A stretch of 5,512 nt of DNA from Candidatus Acidiferrum typicum (GTDB taxonomy: Bacteria; Acidobacteriota; Terriglobia; Acidiferrales; UBA7541): contig DLMH01000121.1 of the NCBI GenBank assembly GCA_002478115.1, positions 1 to 5,512 on the forward strand, in the 5' to 3' direction. Position numbers and translations under genes: made by a program. Of this stretch, positions 5,318 through 5,512 are shown one piece after another (position 1 is the stretch's first letter; every line of letters starts with the position of its first letter). The notes beneath the pieces are model-generated. The model searched no databases and had not been told where the DNA came from. It saw nothing but the letters and a program-made list of their open reading frames with translations.

Positions 5318-5512
5318 ATTCTTTCAAACATTTATCCGTTTCTGACGGAACGGGCGATGTTTCTTAACGATGATTTCAGTGATGATTAAGGAAATCAGCT
5401 CTCAGTTATTATTACCGTCGTATGACTTTCAGTTTCCCACCGCACTCTCTCCCTCCACGCTTCGAATCTCAACTTCGAGCTGCCCCATAAAGCCATCAAC
5501 TCGTGCTCTCGG
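5318..5512. other. Right edge, no recognised gene
   Basis: Directly after the CCA there are nested inverted repeats: AAACAT (5326-5331) with ATGTTT (5357-5362), and inside them TCCGT (5335-5339) with ACGGA (5345-5349). They could form a tRNA transcript-end hairpin. On the minus strand two frames are open from the right edge. One covers 27 codons and ends ...GFMGQLEVEIRSVEGESAVGN (stop 5429-5431); the other covers 38 codons and ends at 5395-5397. Either could be the tail of a gene beginning outside the window, and I cannot choose between them. Confidence 0.4.

Noticed and set aside
1..5512. CRISPR array, rRNA, riboswitch or integrase gene
   Set aside because: No regularly spaced repeats, rRNA signatures or integrase motifs are visible on either strand.

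Overview
The window looks like accessory or decaying DNA from a member of the Acidobacteriota. That placement is an inference. It rests on gene families common in that phylum: a TPR-tailed protein ending in the 'WLEKAYEERDP...LRKDPRF' signature, a PD40 (TolB-like) propeller that resembles the C-terminal half of a eukaryotic-type Ser/Thr kinase, a secreted SMP-30-like propeller and a secreted imidazolonepropionase-like amidohydrolase. No marker gene is present to confirm it.

Layout. (1) 1-294, plus strand: the last 97 codons of a TPR protein whose start lies outside the window. (2) 295-650: non-coding, with three hairpins and the first copy of a dispersed palindromic repeat. (3) 651-1940, minus strand: an open frame that begins in the middle of a propeller blade and runs to a normal C-terminus, so it is a 5'-truncated gene. 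A possible 41-aa secreted ORF starts on the opposite strand at the same break. (4) 2218-3272, minus strand: an SMP-30/gluconolactonase-type propeller with a good Shine-Dalgarno site and signal peptide, but spread over all three frames by three single-base indels. (5) 3273-3552: spacer with a strong hairpin and the second copy of the repeat. (6) 3553-4884, minus strand: the only full-length, intact gene, a secreted metal-dependent amidohydrolase. (7) 4885-5272: its upstream region, a short GC3-rich coding remnant and more hairpins. (8) 5273-5317: the 3' half of a tRNA-Lys(UUU), from the anticodon loop through CCA, without a proper 5' half. (9) 5318-5512: no recognisable gene.

How it fits together. 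The amidohydrolase and the SMP-30-like protein are both exported and lie on the same strand. They could once have acted together in periplasmic degradation of amide, peptide or lactone substrates, but a 280-base gap with a hairpin and a repeat separates them, so an operon is not shown. The most informative signals concern genome dynamics: a tRNA 3' half of the kind left by site-specific integration, truncated genes, a multiply frameshifted gene, and two copies of a palindrome of which each has kept a different intact arm. I read this as the flank of an integrated and eroding element. I see no integrase, CRISPR array, defence system or biosynthetic cluster, and no convincing new multi-gene system.
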